A stretch of DNA of 64,000 bases from Massilia polaris (GTDB taxonomy: Bacteria > Pseudomonadota > Gammaproteobacteria > Burkholderiales > Burkholderiaceae_D): NCBI RefSeq assembly GCF_012927275.1, contig NZ_JABBGG010000001.1, positions 372,001 to 436,000 on the forward strand. The letters are read 5' to 3'. Both the position numbers and the translations under genes were made by a program. Shown here one piece after another: positions 17,512-25,522 of the stretch; the stretch's first letter is position 1; every line of letters starts with the position of its first letter. Under the pieces are notes generated by a model. The model searched no databases. It was not told the origin of the DNA and saw only the letters and a program-made list of their open reading frames with translations.

Positions 17512-17620
17512 CGCGCCGCTCCGGGCGAGTAACGTGGATCAGCTTGCACTGGGCCGGCGTGGTCGCCTCAACGGAGATGCCACCGAATACAAAGGCAAGG
17601 ACGGCAAGCAAGCGCTTCAT
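17501..17620 (-). CDS. 39-residue exported small protein
   Basis: Frame from the ATG at 17620 encodes MKRLLAVLAFVFGGISVEAT followed by a short tail with one cysteine and HVTRPERRDGV. The N-terminus looks like a signal peptide, so the product would be secreted or membrane-held. Its end overlaps the response-regulator start by 11 bases, and it lies 11 bases after czcE, so it fits in the operon. The ribosome site (GGACCTTCC) is weak. The function is unknown; it could be a sensor-kinase-associated small protein or simply a coupling leader. Confidence 0.45.
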   Translation of the reverse strand: MKRLLAVLAFVFGGISVEATTPAQCKLIHVTRPERRDGV

Positions 17621-17631
17621 GGAAGGTCCGA

Positions 17632-17970
17632 TCAGTTGCTGAAGTAGGTCGGGTTGCGCGCCACATGGACGGTCACGCCATTGGCCTGGGTATCGCGCGG
17701 TGCGATCTTTTCAAGGGCGAACTGGTTCGTGCTGGGCCAAGTGCGGAAGTGCCAGCTGAACTCCTTGCCATCGACGGCAAACTTGACGGTCTCGCCGTCG
17801 ACCACGTTGACATGCTTTGTCTTAGGCTTGATTTCGATGGTGCGTTCGGCGGCGGTGTTGGCGACAGCGACGCCGAAGTCGGCGCGCTCGCCGGTTGGTC
17901 CGGCGGCGCTGGCGCCAGTGGCGATGGCGGCAGACAGGATCAGGAGGGCGGCGTGTTTCAGGTTCATCAT
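17632..17970 (-). CDS. CzcE-like periplasmic metal-binding protein
   Basis: 112 residues with a signal peptide ending ASA and a small beta-rich domain (ADFGVAVANTAAERTIEIKP, VNVVDGETVKF), resembling CzcE of Cupriavidus, a periplasmic Cu(II)-binding protein encoded beside czcRS. AAAGGAACTACC precedes the tandem ATGATG. It leads an operon with the 39-codon gene and the two-component genes. No czcCBA pump is present. Similarity is recognised from pattern, so the family call is moderate. Confidence 0.72.
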   Translation of the reverse strand: MMNLKHAALLILSAAIATGASAAGPTGERADFGVAVANTAAERTIEIKPKTKHVNVVDGETVKFAVDGKEFSWHFRTWPSTNQFALEKIAPRDTQANGVTVHVARNPTYFSN

Positions 17971-18030
17971 GGTAGTTCCTTTAGATAGGTCGACGCGTTA
18001 GTGCGCCGATGTGTTCATTAAACCGGGCCT

Positions 18031-18112
18031 GCGTATCGGGCTGGTGTCGCGAAGGGCCCGGTTGCGTAAGCCTGTGTGTACCGGCCGCGCCGGTACACAG
18101 TGGGATACAAAT
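18031..18112. promoter_or_regulatory. czcE upstream element shared with ccdA
   Basis: Contains TTGCGTAA (18062-18069), a perfect palindrome with 11-bp arms TGTGTACCGGC / GCCGGTACACA (18075-18099) and ACAGTGGGATACAAAT (18097-18112). The same arrangement without the palindrome is found upstream of ccdA. The palindrome lies just after the thioredoxin stop and may also act as a terminator for that unit. Confidence 0.55.
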
Positions 18113-18116
18113 CGTT

Positions 18117-18632
18117 TCACTCTGCCAGCAGGCGCTTGATGGCCGCTTCGGTCTCGGCGTAGTCGCCTTCGCCGAAATGGGTGTAGGCGATGCGTCCCTT
18201 TTTGTCGATCAGGTACACCGCCGGCCAGTACGAGTTGTTGTATGCGCTCCAGGTGGCGTAGCGGTTGTCCTGCGCCACGTGGTAGCCGATGCCGAAGCGC
18301 TTGATGGCGTCCTTCACGTTTTCGGTCTTGCGCTCGAACCCGTATTCCGGCGTATGCACGCCCACCACGACCAGGCCATGGTTCTTGTACGCCTGGTGCC
18401 ATTTCTTTACGTAGGGCAGGGTGCGTATGCAGTTGATGCAGGTGTAGGTCCAGAAATCGACCAGCACGACTTTGCCGCGCAGTCCTTCGATGGTCAGGGG
18501 CGCGCCGTTGAGCCAGGTGTCGATGCCCTGGAAGGCGGGCGCCGGGATCGGGGTGCGCAGGTCCGCGGCCAGCGTGTGGGACGACGCTGCAAGTGCCAGC
18601 GCCACGGCGGCGAGGTGGTGAAATGGGTTCAT
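18117..18632 (-). CDS. periplasmic thioredoxin-like protein (DipZ/TlpA type)
   Basis: 171 residues from the ATG at 18632 (AAAGGA upstream); a longer reading from 18674 overlaps ccdA. It has a signal peptide ending LAA and a thioredoxin fold with active site WTYTCINCIRT and a cis-proline region (NNSYWPAVYLI). It resembles the C-terminal thioredoxin part of DipZ proteins. With ccdA directly upstream (2-base gap) it forms a split DipZ: electrons pass from cytoplasm through CcdA to this reductase, keeping periplasmic thiols reduced. Confidence 0.88.
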   Translation of the reverse strand: MNPFHHLAAVALALAASSHTLAADLRTPIPAPAFQGIDTWLNGAPLTIEGLRGKVVLVDFWTYTCINCIRTLPYVKKWHQAYKNHGLVVVGVHTPEYGFERKTENVKDAIKRFGIGYHVAQDNRYATWSAYNNSYWPAVYLIDKKGRIAYTHFGEGDYAETEAAIKRLLAE

Positions 18633-18634
18633 GG

Positions 18635-19342
18635 TTACAGTCCTTTGAGGTTGGGAAAGCGGTCGGCAAGCCATGCATAGGCCAGCACGTCGTACTGGAA
18701 GAACATGGCGGCGGCGGTAAGCAGCACCAGCACGCCGAAGCCCTGCTGCAGGCGCTCCGCGTGACGTGCAAGCGCGCGGATACGGGTAGTGGCGAACTGG
18801 CCGCCGTAGGCGATCGCCAGCATGGGAATGCCGGCGCCGGCCGCATAGCAGCCCAGCAGCACGGCGGCCCAGCCGGGGTCTTGCGAACGCGCCACCAGCG
18901 CCAGGATCGATGCCAGCACAGGGCCGGCGCAGGGCGTCCAGGCCGCGCCCAGCGACATGCCGAGCACGAAGCCGCCGCCGTTACCGGCCCCTGCGCCATT
19001 GCCAAGCGCGCCAATGCGCTGGAGTGGTCCGCCAACGCGCGCCACCAGCCAGTCGTAAGGCGCGGGCCAAAGCCGGGTGAGGCCGGCCACTGCGAGCACG
19101 GCGATACCGGTGTTGCGCAGGGTTTCCTGGGCCAGGATGGCGCTGTTGGATACGACGCTGAGCAGCATGCCAAGGGCCGCGAAGGTCAGCACAAACCCGC
19201 CGGCAATGAACAGGGGACGGGTCCGGCCCGATCGCGCCACCGAGGTGCCGAGCACGATCGGCAGGATAGGCAGGACGCAGGGTGAGGCAATGGTGAGTAC
19301 GCCGGCCAGCAAGGCGAGCGGCACTTCGATGAGACTGTGCAT
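18635..19342 (-). CDS. ccdA: CcdA/DsbD-type thiol-transfer membrane protein
   Basis: 235 residues from the ATG at 19342 (GGAG upstream; the longer in-frame reading to 19657 crosses the promoter). It has about six membrane spans with the paired redox motifs ASPCVLPILP and WTPCAGPVLAS, which hold the transmembrane cysteines of CcdA. It hands electrons to the thioredoxin-like protein encoded next, for haem maturation or protection of Cys-rich periplasmic proteins. Given the bufferin genes 2 kb away, keeping a Cys-rich copper peptide reduced is a plausible role. Confidence 0.9.
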   Translation of the reverse strand: MHSLIEVPLALLAGVLTIASPCVLPILPIVLGTSVARSGRTRPLFIAGGFVLTFAALGMLLSVVSNSAILAQETLRNTGIAVLAVAGLTRLWPAPYDWLVARVGGPLQRIGALGNGAGAGNGGGFVLGMSLGAAWTPCAGPVLASILALVARSQDPGWAAVLLGCYAAGAGIPMLAIAYGGQFATTRIRALARHAERLQQGFGVLVLLTAAAMFFQYDVLAYAWLADRFPNLKGL

Positions 19343-19398
19343 GTACAACTCCGGTGGGTGCGCCGCGGTACGGCATGACGCCATTACACCGGCGCCAG

Positions 19399-19479
19399 GT
19401 ATCGCTGGTGTGTTCCCGCGGCCGGGGTTGCGCAATGTTTTGTAGCCCCCACGGGCAGCCGATACAGTGGGATACAAAT
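19399..19479. promoter_or_regulatory. ccdA upstream element
   Basis: Contains GTATCGCTGGTGT, TTGCGCAA (19428-19435) and ACAGTGGGATACAAAT (19464-19479), in the same order and similar spacing as upstream of czcE. Within it GATACA is directly repeated with a 10-bp period, as expected for a response-regulator site. The rest of the gap to ohr (to 19707) holds no gene I can support. Confidence 0.55.
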
Positions 19480-19707
19480 AATTGCCCGCGACGGGCATGG
19501 TGCTGGCGGCTGCGGGGAAGCGGAGGGGGAAGTTGGGTACCGCGCGCGGGGGCCGGGCCGATGCAGTCCCGATGACGACACCCGATACACGCAAGGCATT
19601 TAATGATATCAAGCAACTCATTATCGACCAACGGCGCCAGCCAATGAAGATATTCACTGCCTGGCGCCAGTCGATTTTGCTGGTGAGCGGATTGCCAGCG
19701 CGCCTTG

Positions 19708-20124
19708 TCAGGCCAGTGCGATCACGACATCGATATTGCCGCGCGTGGCCTTGGAGTAGGGGCAGGTCTGGTGCGCGGCGTCGACCAGCGCCTGGGCAAC
19801 TGTGCGCTCGACGCCAGGCAGGCTGACATACAGGCGCGCTTGCAGGGCGTAAGCGCCTTCGCTTGTGCCGAGGTCCACCTCGGCGTCGACCGCCAGGTCC
19901 GCCGGCAAGGCGATCTTCATGCCGGCGGCGGCTTTGCCAATCGCGCCGATGAAGCAGGCGGACCAGCCTGCTGCAAACAACTGCTCCGGATTGGTGCCGG
20001 CGCCGCTGGTGCCGGGCGATGACAACTGGATGTCAAGGCGGCCGTCGGTGCTGCGCGATGTGCCGGTGCGTCCGCCGGAAGTGTGGGTTTTACCTGTGTA
20101 CAAAACGTTGTCGAGCTTGGTCAT
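19708..20124 (-). CDS. ohr: Ohr organic hydroperoxide resistance protein
   Basis: 138 residues of the OsmC/Ohr family. Both reactive cysteines are present in SACFIGAIG and TCPYSKATRGNIDV, and the conserved NPEQLFAAGWSAC helix is intact. It reduces organic peroxides in the cytoplasm using lipoyl partners. No OhrR repressor gene is adjacent. Confidence 0.94.
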   Translation of the reverse strand: MTKLDNVLYTGKTHTSGGRTGTSRSTDGRLDIQLSSPGTSGAGTNPEQLFAAGWSACFIGAIGKAAAGMKIALPADLAVDAEVDLGTSEGAYALQARLYVSLPGVERTVAQALVDAAHQTCPYSKATRGNIDVVIALA

Positions 20125-20190
20125 GATGTAATCCTAAAGTAAGTGAAGGAAGTGGTGGTGCAGTGAAACTGCTATTTCTCGCGAAAGAAA

Positions 20191-21036
20191 TCAGGTACGC
20201 CATCGGCCGCTGCGCGCCAGTTCGACGACGGCGCCGGCGAACGCGCTGGGCGCTTCTTGCGGAAGGTTGTGGCCAGCTCCGGCAATCTGCCGATGGCTGC
20301 GCTGGCCGCGGAATTGTGCTGCCGGCGCGCGTCCATCGGCCGCCGCGGCCATGCCGTCGAGCGTGATGATGGGCATTGTCAGTGGCGCCGGCAGCGCCAG
20401 TTGGCTTTCCGCCTGCGCGTAGTCGGGAAAACCCGCCGCCAGTCCTGCGCGGCCGCGCTCGGTCTGGAAGTAGCACTGTTACCACAGCCCGGCTTCGGCC
20501 TGTGGCGCGGCCGGTGCGCCAGCCCTGGCGATGTCCTGGTTCGGGCCGCCGTTGGCCGAGACGATGCCGATGACCCGGGTCGGGCGCAGAGCCGCAGCGA
20601 CGCGGGCGGCCAGGCCGCCCCAGCCGAAGCCGGCCAGCACCGCTTCGGGGATATGCAGTGCATTCATCAGGTCGATCACGTCCTGGCCGAGGGCAGCCTG
20701 CTGGCCGGAGCGTGGCGTGGCCGGATCGAGAAAGCGGGTGCTGCCGTGGCCGCGCAGGTAAGGAACAATCACGCGCACGCCTTGCGCGGCGAGCATCGGC
20801 GCCACCGCCGCAAAACTGTGAATGTCGTAAGGAAAGCCGTGTAGCAGGATCACCGGGCGGCCATTCTCCGGCCCGGCCTCGTGGACGGCGACGTCGAGTG
20901 GTCCTGCCTCGACCTGGCGCGTGGCCATGGCAGCCGGCGCCGGTGCGGCCAGCGCCATCGGCGCCAAGGGCAAGCTGCCCAGGGCGGCGGCGGCAAACCG
21001 CAGGAAGGAGCGGCGTTGTGGCGAAGTGTCTGACAT
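20191..21036 (-). pseudogene. alpha/beta hydrolase broken by a nonsense codon
   Basis: Full-length frame of 281 codons encoding a twin-arginine-like signal (RRSFLRFAAAAL), oxyanion region LLHGFPYD and a nucleophile-elbow region where the usual GxSxG reads GFGWGG. One in-frame TAA at 20479-20481 interrupts it between GLW and QCYFQTERG; related proteins have Tyr here, so a single-base change TAC/TAT to TAA explains it. The rest of the frame, with the catalytic His in GAGHNLP, is intact. It lies 34 bases downstream of bufC. Confidence 0.82.
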
Positions 21037-21070
21037 GATGTTTCCTGCGATGTGAGGGAATGCGCTGCGC

Positions 21071-21823
21071 TCAGTCTGTATAGACCCGCTCGATCAGCTC
21101 GCTGCCCAGCCAGCTGGCGAGCAGCGACCCAGCCTTCGCGACGCCGTCGGCTTCGCCGAGACGCCCGACCAGCAGCTCGCACAGGGCCGCAAAGCTGCCG
21201 TCTGCCTGCAGGTGGCGCAGCGCCTCGAATTCGAGCGCGTCGACCTGCCGCAGGCATGAAGTGAACTGGCGCCGCCACACGATCAGCCCGGCCGGTCCGG
21301 CCAGCATTTCGCCCCCGGGCACCGGCCCGCCGTCGCCCAGCGCGCGCCAGATGGCATGCGCATTGGTGGTGGCGAGCCGGCTCGCGAACGAAGGCGCCAG
21401 CAGCAGGCGCGCCGTGTCCCAGTCGATGCCGGCCAGCGCGTCGGGCGCCAGCGGTGTGGCGTCGGCGGCAACGAAGGCCCCCGACAGCGCGTGCTCGATC
21501 CACGCAAGTTCGTGCAGGTCGGGGTTGTCGGGGAACTGGCGGGCCAGGGTGGCGTGGAAATCGTCGGCATAAGCGTCAAGCGTCCAGGCGGTTGGCGGAT
21601 AATGGCCGATGTGGGTGATGGCCGTGGACAGGAAGGCGTCCTCGCCCATCCACGCGCGCACTTGGGGGAACGACACCTCAAGGCAGCCCACGAGCTGGGC
21701 GCGGTAGTTGTTCTGGTAGACCGACAGCCCGGCGCTAGCGGCGGCGCCCAGGCGGACTGCGGCCTCGTCTGTGCCCGCGACCAGCCAGCACCGGAAGTCG
21801 CGCTGCATTTCGGCGAGCATCAT
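21071..21823 (-). CDS. bufC: BufC-type DUF2063 protein, partner of the MNIO
   Basis: 250 residues from ATGATG at 21823. The N-terminus (MLAEMQRDFRCWLV, VYQNNYRAQLVGCLEVSFP) is characteristic of the DUF2063 DNA-binding-like domain that accompanies DUF692 enzymes. In characterised MNIO systems this partner recognises the precursor peptide leader. The stop of bufB overlaps its start, so the two proteins are made together. Confidence 0.9.
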   Translation of the reverse strand: MMLAEMQRDFRCWLVAGTDEAAVRLGAAASAGLSVYQNNYRAQLVGCLEVSFPQVRAWMGEDAFLSTAITHIGHYPPTAWTLDAYADDFHATLARQFPDNPDLHELAWIEHALSGAFVAADATPLAPDALAGIDWDTARLLLAPSFASRLATTNAHAIWRALGDGGPVPGGEMLAGPAGLIVWRRQFTSCLRQVDALEFEALRHLQADGSFAALCELLVGRLGEADGVAKAGSLLASWLGSELIERVYTD

Positions 21824-22671
21824 GCAGCCTCCCGATGGCGTGCGCGCAGTTCGCCGGCCCCAAAGCCGCGCGCCAGCGACACCTCCGTCAGCAGTTCGGC
21901 CAGCGGCGGGACGTCGTCGTCGCGCTCGATCATAGTGGCGACCGGGCCGAGCAGCGAAATGGCCTGCGCATACAACGACCAAACCTCCGTGCTGACTGCG
22001 CGGTCGTGGGTATCGATCAACAGATCCTTGCCCTGGCTGTGGCCGGCAAGATGGATCTGGCGCACCCGTTCGGCCGGGATGCCCGCGAGGAAATCCAGCG
22101 GCTCGAAGCCATGGTTGGTTGCGGACACATAGATATTGTTCACATCCAGCAGCAGGTCGCAGCCGGTACGCTTGGCCATGGCGCCCAGGAACTCCCATTC
22201 CGTCATCGCGGCGCCATCGAAGGCGAGGTAGCTGGACGGATTCTCGAACAGCATGCTGCGGCCGAGGACGTCCTGGGCCTGGTCGATGTTGGCGCAGACG
22301 ATATCGAGCGCCTCTTCGGTGTAAGGGACGGGCAGCAGGTCGTGCGAGTTGAACGTGCCGATGCGCGACCAGCTCAAGTGGTCGGACACGAACAGCGGCT
22401 CGATCTCATCGGCCAGGGCCTTCAGGCGCAGCAGGTAATCGCGCCGCAGGCCATCGGCCGAACCGATCGACATCGATACGCCGTGCAGCGCGACCGGGTG
22501 GCGCTCGCGGACCTGGCGCAGGATGGCGCGCGGCTGGCCCCCATCGACCATGAAGTTTTCCGAGATGACCTCGACGAAATCGACAGGCACTGTGGTGTCG
22601 AGGAAGTCACGGTAGTGCTCCTTGCGAAGGCCAAGGCCGTAGCCGGAAAAGCGGGGATTGGATGCGCGCAT
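21820..22671 (-). CDS. bufB: BufB, DUF692 multinuclear non-haem iron oxidase
   Basis: 283 residues from the ATG at 22671; an in-frame extension to 22794 overlaps the upstream pseudogene. It has the TIM-barrel features of DUF692: GYGLGLRKEHY, VDFVEVISENFM, VALHGVSMSIG, SDHLSW, LLLDVNNIYVSA and RQIHLAGHSQ, supplying the His/Asp/Glu iron ligands. MNIO enzymes convert cysteines of a precursor into modified groups (thiooxazoles in bufferins). It would act on the BufA product encoded upstream in the same transcription unit. Confidence 0.93.
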   Translation of the reverse strand: MRASNPRFSGYGLGLRKEHYRDFLDTTVPVDFVEVISENFMVDGGQPRAILRQVRERHPVALHGVSMSIGSADGLRRDYLLRLKALADEIEPLFVSDHLSWSRIGTFNSHDLLPVPYTEEALDIVCANIDQAQDVLGRSMLFENPSSYLAFDGAAMTEWEFLGAMAKRTGCDLLLDVNNIYVSATNHGFEPLDFLAGIPAERVRQIHLAGHSQGKDLLIDTHDRAVSTEVWSLYAQAISLLGPVATMIERDDDVPPLAELLTEVSLARGFGAGELRARHREAA

Positions 22672-22739
22672 CGTGGGTACTCTGCAAAAAGGTGAAAGGG
22701 CTGGCTGGCCCGGTCGCTCGGACCGGGCCAGGTGGCTTG

Positions 22740-23098
22740 TTACTTCGCCTCGGTCAGGGTGCCGCCTTCGGCCAGCTAGGGCGGTCGCCGGCAATGGTGA
22801 TCACCGAGCCGCCGGAACTGTGGCCCACCAGCACCACCGCGCCGGATTGCTGGTCGACGATCTTGCGGGTGGCGGCGACGTTCGCAGCCATCGTCGTTTG
22901 CGGCTGGTGCACGACGCTGACGTTGTACCCCTTGAGCATGAGGATGTCGTGAACGACCCGCCAGCCCGAGCCGTCGACAAACGAACCGTGGACAATGACG
23001 ATATTCTTCGCGCCGGCAGGTTCCGCTGGCGCTGCAGCGGAAGCGAGCACGGGCGCCGTGAGCACGACCGTGAGGGCAAATGCCGATAGAATTTTCAA
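22740..23098 (-). pseudogene. alpha/beta hydrolase remnant inside the bufferin operon
   Basis: The N-terminal 100 residues are a normal secreted alpha/beta hydrolase: signal peptide, VHGSFVDGSGW and nucleophile elbow GHSSGG. After TIAGDR the match is lost; the annotated frame ends at 22754, while the next frame reads LAEGGTLTEAK and stops at 22740, which looks like the natural C-terminus. A deletion of about half the gene would explain this. It separates doxX from bufB. Confidence 0.7.
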
Positions 23099-23111
23099 AC
23101 GATTTCTCCTT

Positions 23112-23127
23112 GAGGCCCGCGGGCCTC
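23112..23127. repeat. 16-bp perfect palindrome
   Basis: GAGGCCCGCGGGCCTC lies between the DoxX gene stop and the hydrolase remnant. It may be an RNA hairpin limiting read-through from bufA-doxX into bufB-bufC. Confidence 0.5.
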
Positions 23128-23138
23128 GTGATGCGGCG

Positions 23139-23564
23139 TTAGATGGAACGTGCTTTCCGGCGATTCAGCAAACTGTCCAGCGACCAGGCGCCAGCGCCGT
23201 GCGCCAAGAGTGGCAGCAGCAGGGCGGCCCAGCTCAGGTGTGTCGGCCATGCCTGCGGGTAGACGAATATCTGGATCACTGCCGTCATTCCGAGCAGCGC
23301 CGCCGCGGCAGCCCGGGTAAACAAGCCAGCGACCAGCAGCAGGGGAAACAGATGCTCGGAATACGTCGCAAGCTGGGGGGCAAGTTCGGCTGAAATGACC
23401 GGCAACGCGTACTCCGACCGGAACAACTCGTAGGCCAGCGGCTTGATCGTCAACAGGCCTTCGACCTTGGTGCGTCCCGACAACCAGAAGATCGACGCGG
23501 CGGCGACACGCGCGGTCAGCAGTAGCAAGCGGTTCGGCAAGACGCGCTGCAGGGAGCCGGACAT
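23139..23564 (-). CDS. DoxX family membrane protein of the bufferin cluster
   Basis: 141 residues, four membrane spans, DoxX family ([33 protein letters not shown]). The ATG shares one base with the bufA stop (TGATG), so it is coupled to bufA. DoxX proteins are regular members of bufferin operons (sometimes called BufD); their role there is not settled. The longer in-frame reading to 23858 is out of frame with bufA and unsupported. Confidence 0.85.
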   Translation of the reverse strand: MSGSLQRVLPNRLLLLTARVAAASIFWLSGRTKVEGLLTIKPLAYELFRSEYALPVISAELAPQLATYSEHLFPLLLVAGLFTRAAAAALLGMTAVIQIFVYPQAWPTHLSWAALLLPLLAHGAGAWSLDSLLNRRKARSI

Positions 23565-23845
23565 CACGACTTGGCGGTCAGGGAGCCGTTGCCCTTGGGT
23601 GTCTTGATCGTGACGCAGCTGCCTTTCGGGACCAGCGTCCAGGCGTCGCCCTGGTAGTCGGCCGTGGAAGTGGCTGCACACGAGGTGCCCGGACCGGCGG
23701 CGCAGTCGTTGTGGCCAGCCAGCGAAACGCCATAGCATTTCTCGGTTGCCTTCGGCTTCGGCGCGTCGGCGGACTGGGCGCCGGTAGCAAAGGCGGCGAG
23801 CGTGAGTGCAAGGGTGGCGGCCAGGGCAGCGTGCGTATTCTTCAT
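23564..23845 (-). CDS. bufA: BufA, DUF2282 bufferin precursor peptide
   Basis: 93 residues from the ATG at 23845 (TTGGAG seven bases upstream). It has a signal peptide ending AQSA, then a short leader and a core with four cysteines: [19 protein letters not shown] and PKGSC. This Cys spacing is that of DUF2282 proteins, which are bufferin-type metallophores: copper-sequestering peptides modified on cysteines by the BufB enzyme with help from BufC and acting in the periplasm. The maturation genes follow in the same direction. That this one binds copper is inferred from the family and the copper-rich surroundings. Confidence 0.9.
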   Translation of the reverse strand: MKNTHAALAATLALTLAAFATGAQSADAPKPKATEKCYGVSLAGHNDCAAGPGTSCAATSTADYQGDAWTLVPKGSCVTIKTPKGNGSLTAKS

Positions 23846-23973
23846 ATGAATTCTCCAATTGGTCAGGTGTTTTGTCCGTCCGGGCCGGATGGCGCCGGCC
23901 CGGTAACGCGGCAGATCCCGGGTGCTCATGTCAATCGACCCAAGTGATCAGCCCGTGCAGCAAGAATGCAATC

Positions 23974-24028
23974 CGGTGTATCTGGTGTGTGTCACCTAAG
24001 CCCGGTGCATGTACCGCCGTGTATCCGG
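23974..24028. promoter_or_regulatory. direct repeats upstream of bufA
   Basis: CGGTGTATCTGG (23974-23985) and CCGTGTATCCGG (24017-24028) are near-identical direct repeats 43 bp apart, about four helical turns, in the 222-bp gap upstream of bufA. The core TGTATC(C) also occurs in the czcE and ccdA elements. No gene lies in this gap. Confidence 0.4.
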
Positions 24029-24067
24029 ACGCGGCCTGATACCAATCCGTACCAAACGGGGATGCGT

Positions 24068-25477
24068 TTAACGGCAGAGTGAGGTAGCTGACGCTGGCGC
24101 CGGGCTGGAGCGGGCGATGTAGCGGTATGCAAGCGCGCCAGCGGCAAGCAGCAGAGCTGAGGAAACGGCCATTGCCAGCTGCAGGCCGCGCTCGGCCTGG
24201 TCGGGCGAGCCCGCCGCGACCATGGCCCCGAAAACTGCAACCCCCATGGCCCCGCCAACCTGGCGCGCCGTATTGAGTACGGCCGATGCGACGCCGGCCT
24301 GGTGGGCTTGCACACTGCCCAGGATCGACGTGGTCATGGCCGGTACGGCCAGCCCCATCCCGGCGGGTATGAGCGCGAGTCCGGGCAGCATCTGCAGGAA
24401 ACTGGCGTCGCGCGCACTGCCCAGGCTGCCGAGCAATGCATAGCCGGCCGCGCCGAGCAGTGCCCCCAGCACCATCGGCATACGCAGGCCTGCACGCGAC
24501 GTCAGCCAGCCGCTGGCGATATTGGAGAAAATGAAAGTGCCGGTCAGGGGCAGGAAGGCCAGCCCGGTTTCGGTCGCCGAAAAGCCGCGTACCCGTTGCA
24601 GGTAAATACTGAGGATGAAGATCACGCCGTAGTAGGAAAAATTGACCAGTACGCCAAACATCACGGCGGCGGAAAAGCCCGCGTTGCCGAACAGTCGCAG
24701 CGGCAGCATGGGAGTGCGCGAGCGCCGTTCGACCACCACGAAAGCGGACGCTGCAAGCACTGCACATCCGAGCGCGGCCAGCACGATGGCGCTCGACCAG
24801 CCGCGCGCCGGCGCTTCGATGACGGCGCCGACCAGCGCGGTCAGCGCGACCATGGCAAGCAATTGTCCTGGAAGGTCGAAAGAACGCGCTGCCGATGCGG
24901 CGTGCACGCGTGGCACCGCCTTGCAGGCCAACACGAATCCGGCCAGGCAGATCGGCACATTGACCCAGAAGATACTGCGCCACCCACCGATTGACAGCAG
25001 CAGGGCGCCCACGACCGGACCGGCGGCGATCGACACCCCGCCGGCCGCGGTCCACCAGCCTATCGCCTTGGCCAGCCCGACCTTGTCATGCGCATACGCT
25101 GAGTTGAGTATCGAAAGCGAGCTTGGCACCAGCAGTGCGGCGCCGATGCCTTGCGCTACTCTTGCCACGTCGAGCGCGAGGACCGAAGGCGCCAGCGCGC
25201 ACGCGACCGAGGCGGCCGCGAACAGCGCAAAGCCAGCGAGGAAGATCCGGCGCGGCCCGAAGCGGTCGCCCATCAGGCCCGCGGTCAGCAAGAACACGGC
25301 GAACCCGAGGGTATAGGCATCGACCACCCACTGCAGCGCGCCGACATCTGCGCCCAGCTCCTTGCCGACCGCAGGCAACGCCACGTTGACGATGGTGACG
25401 TCGAGCTGCACCACGATGAAAGCGAAGCTGCTGGCCAGCAGAACGGCGCGCAGGGTGCTGCCGGAAGAGGCGGTCAT
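24068..25477 (-). CDS. DHA2-type MFS drug exporter (EmrB/QacA family)
   Basis: 469 residues with about 14 membrane spans and the family signature VQLDVTIVNVALPAVGKEL in span 1. It exports small organic compounds in exchange for protons. It probably shares a transcription unit with the DsbA-like, tautomerase and SDR genes upstream (gaps of 45, -4 and 40 bases). The substrate is unknown. Confidence 0.88.
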   Translation of the reverse strand: MTASSGSTLRAVLLASSFAFIVVQLDVTIVNVALPAVGKELGADVGALQWVVDAYTLGFAVFLLTAGLMGDRFGPRRIFLAGFALFAAASVACALAPSVLALDVARVAQGIGAALLVPSSLSILNSAYAHDKVGLAKAIGWWTAAGGVSIAAGPVVGALLLSIGGWRSIFWVNVPICLAGFVLACKAVPRVHAASAARSFDLPGQLLAMVALTALVGAVIEAPARGWSSAIVLAALGCAVLAASAFVVVERRSRTPMLPLRLFGNAGFSAAVMFGVLVNFSYYGVIFILSIYLQRVRGFSATETGLAFLPLTGTFIFSNIASGWLTSRAGLRMPMVLGALLGAAGYALLGSLGSARDASFLQMLPGLALIPAGMGLAVPAMTTSILGSVQAHQAGVASAVLNTARQVGGAMGVAVFGAMVAAGSPDQAERGLQLAMAVSSALLLAAGALAYRYIARSSPAPASATSLCR

Positions 25478-25522
25478 GTTGTTTCTCCGATGATCAGGGC
25501 GAGGGGAAATCGATGCCGGCCA

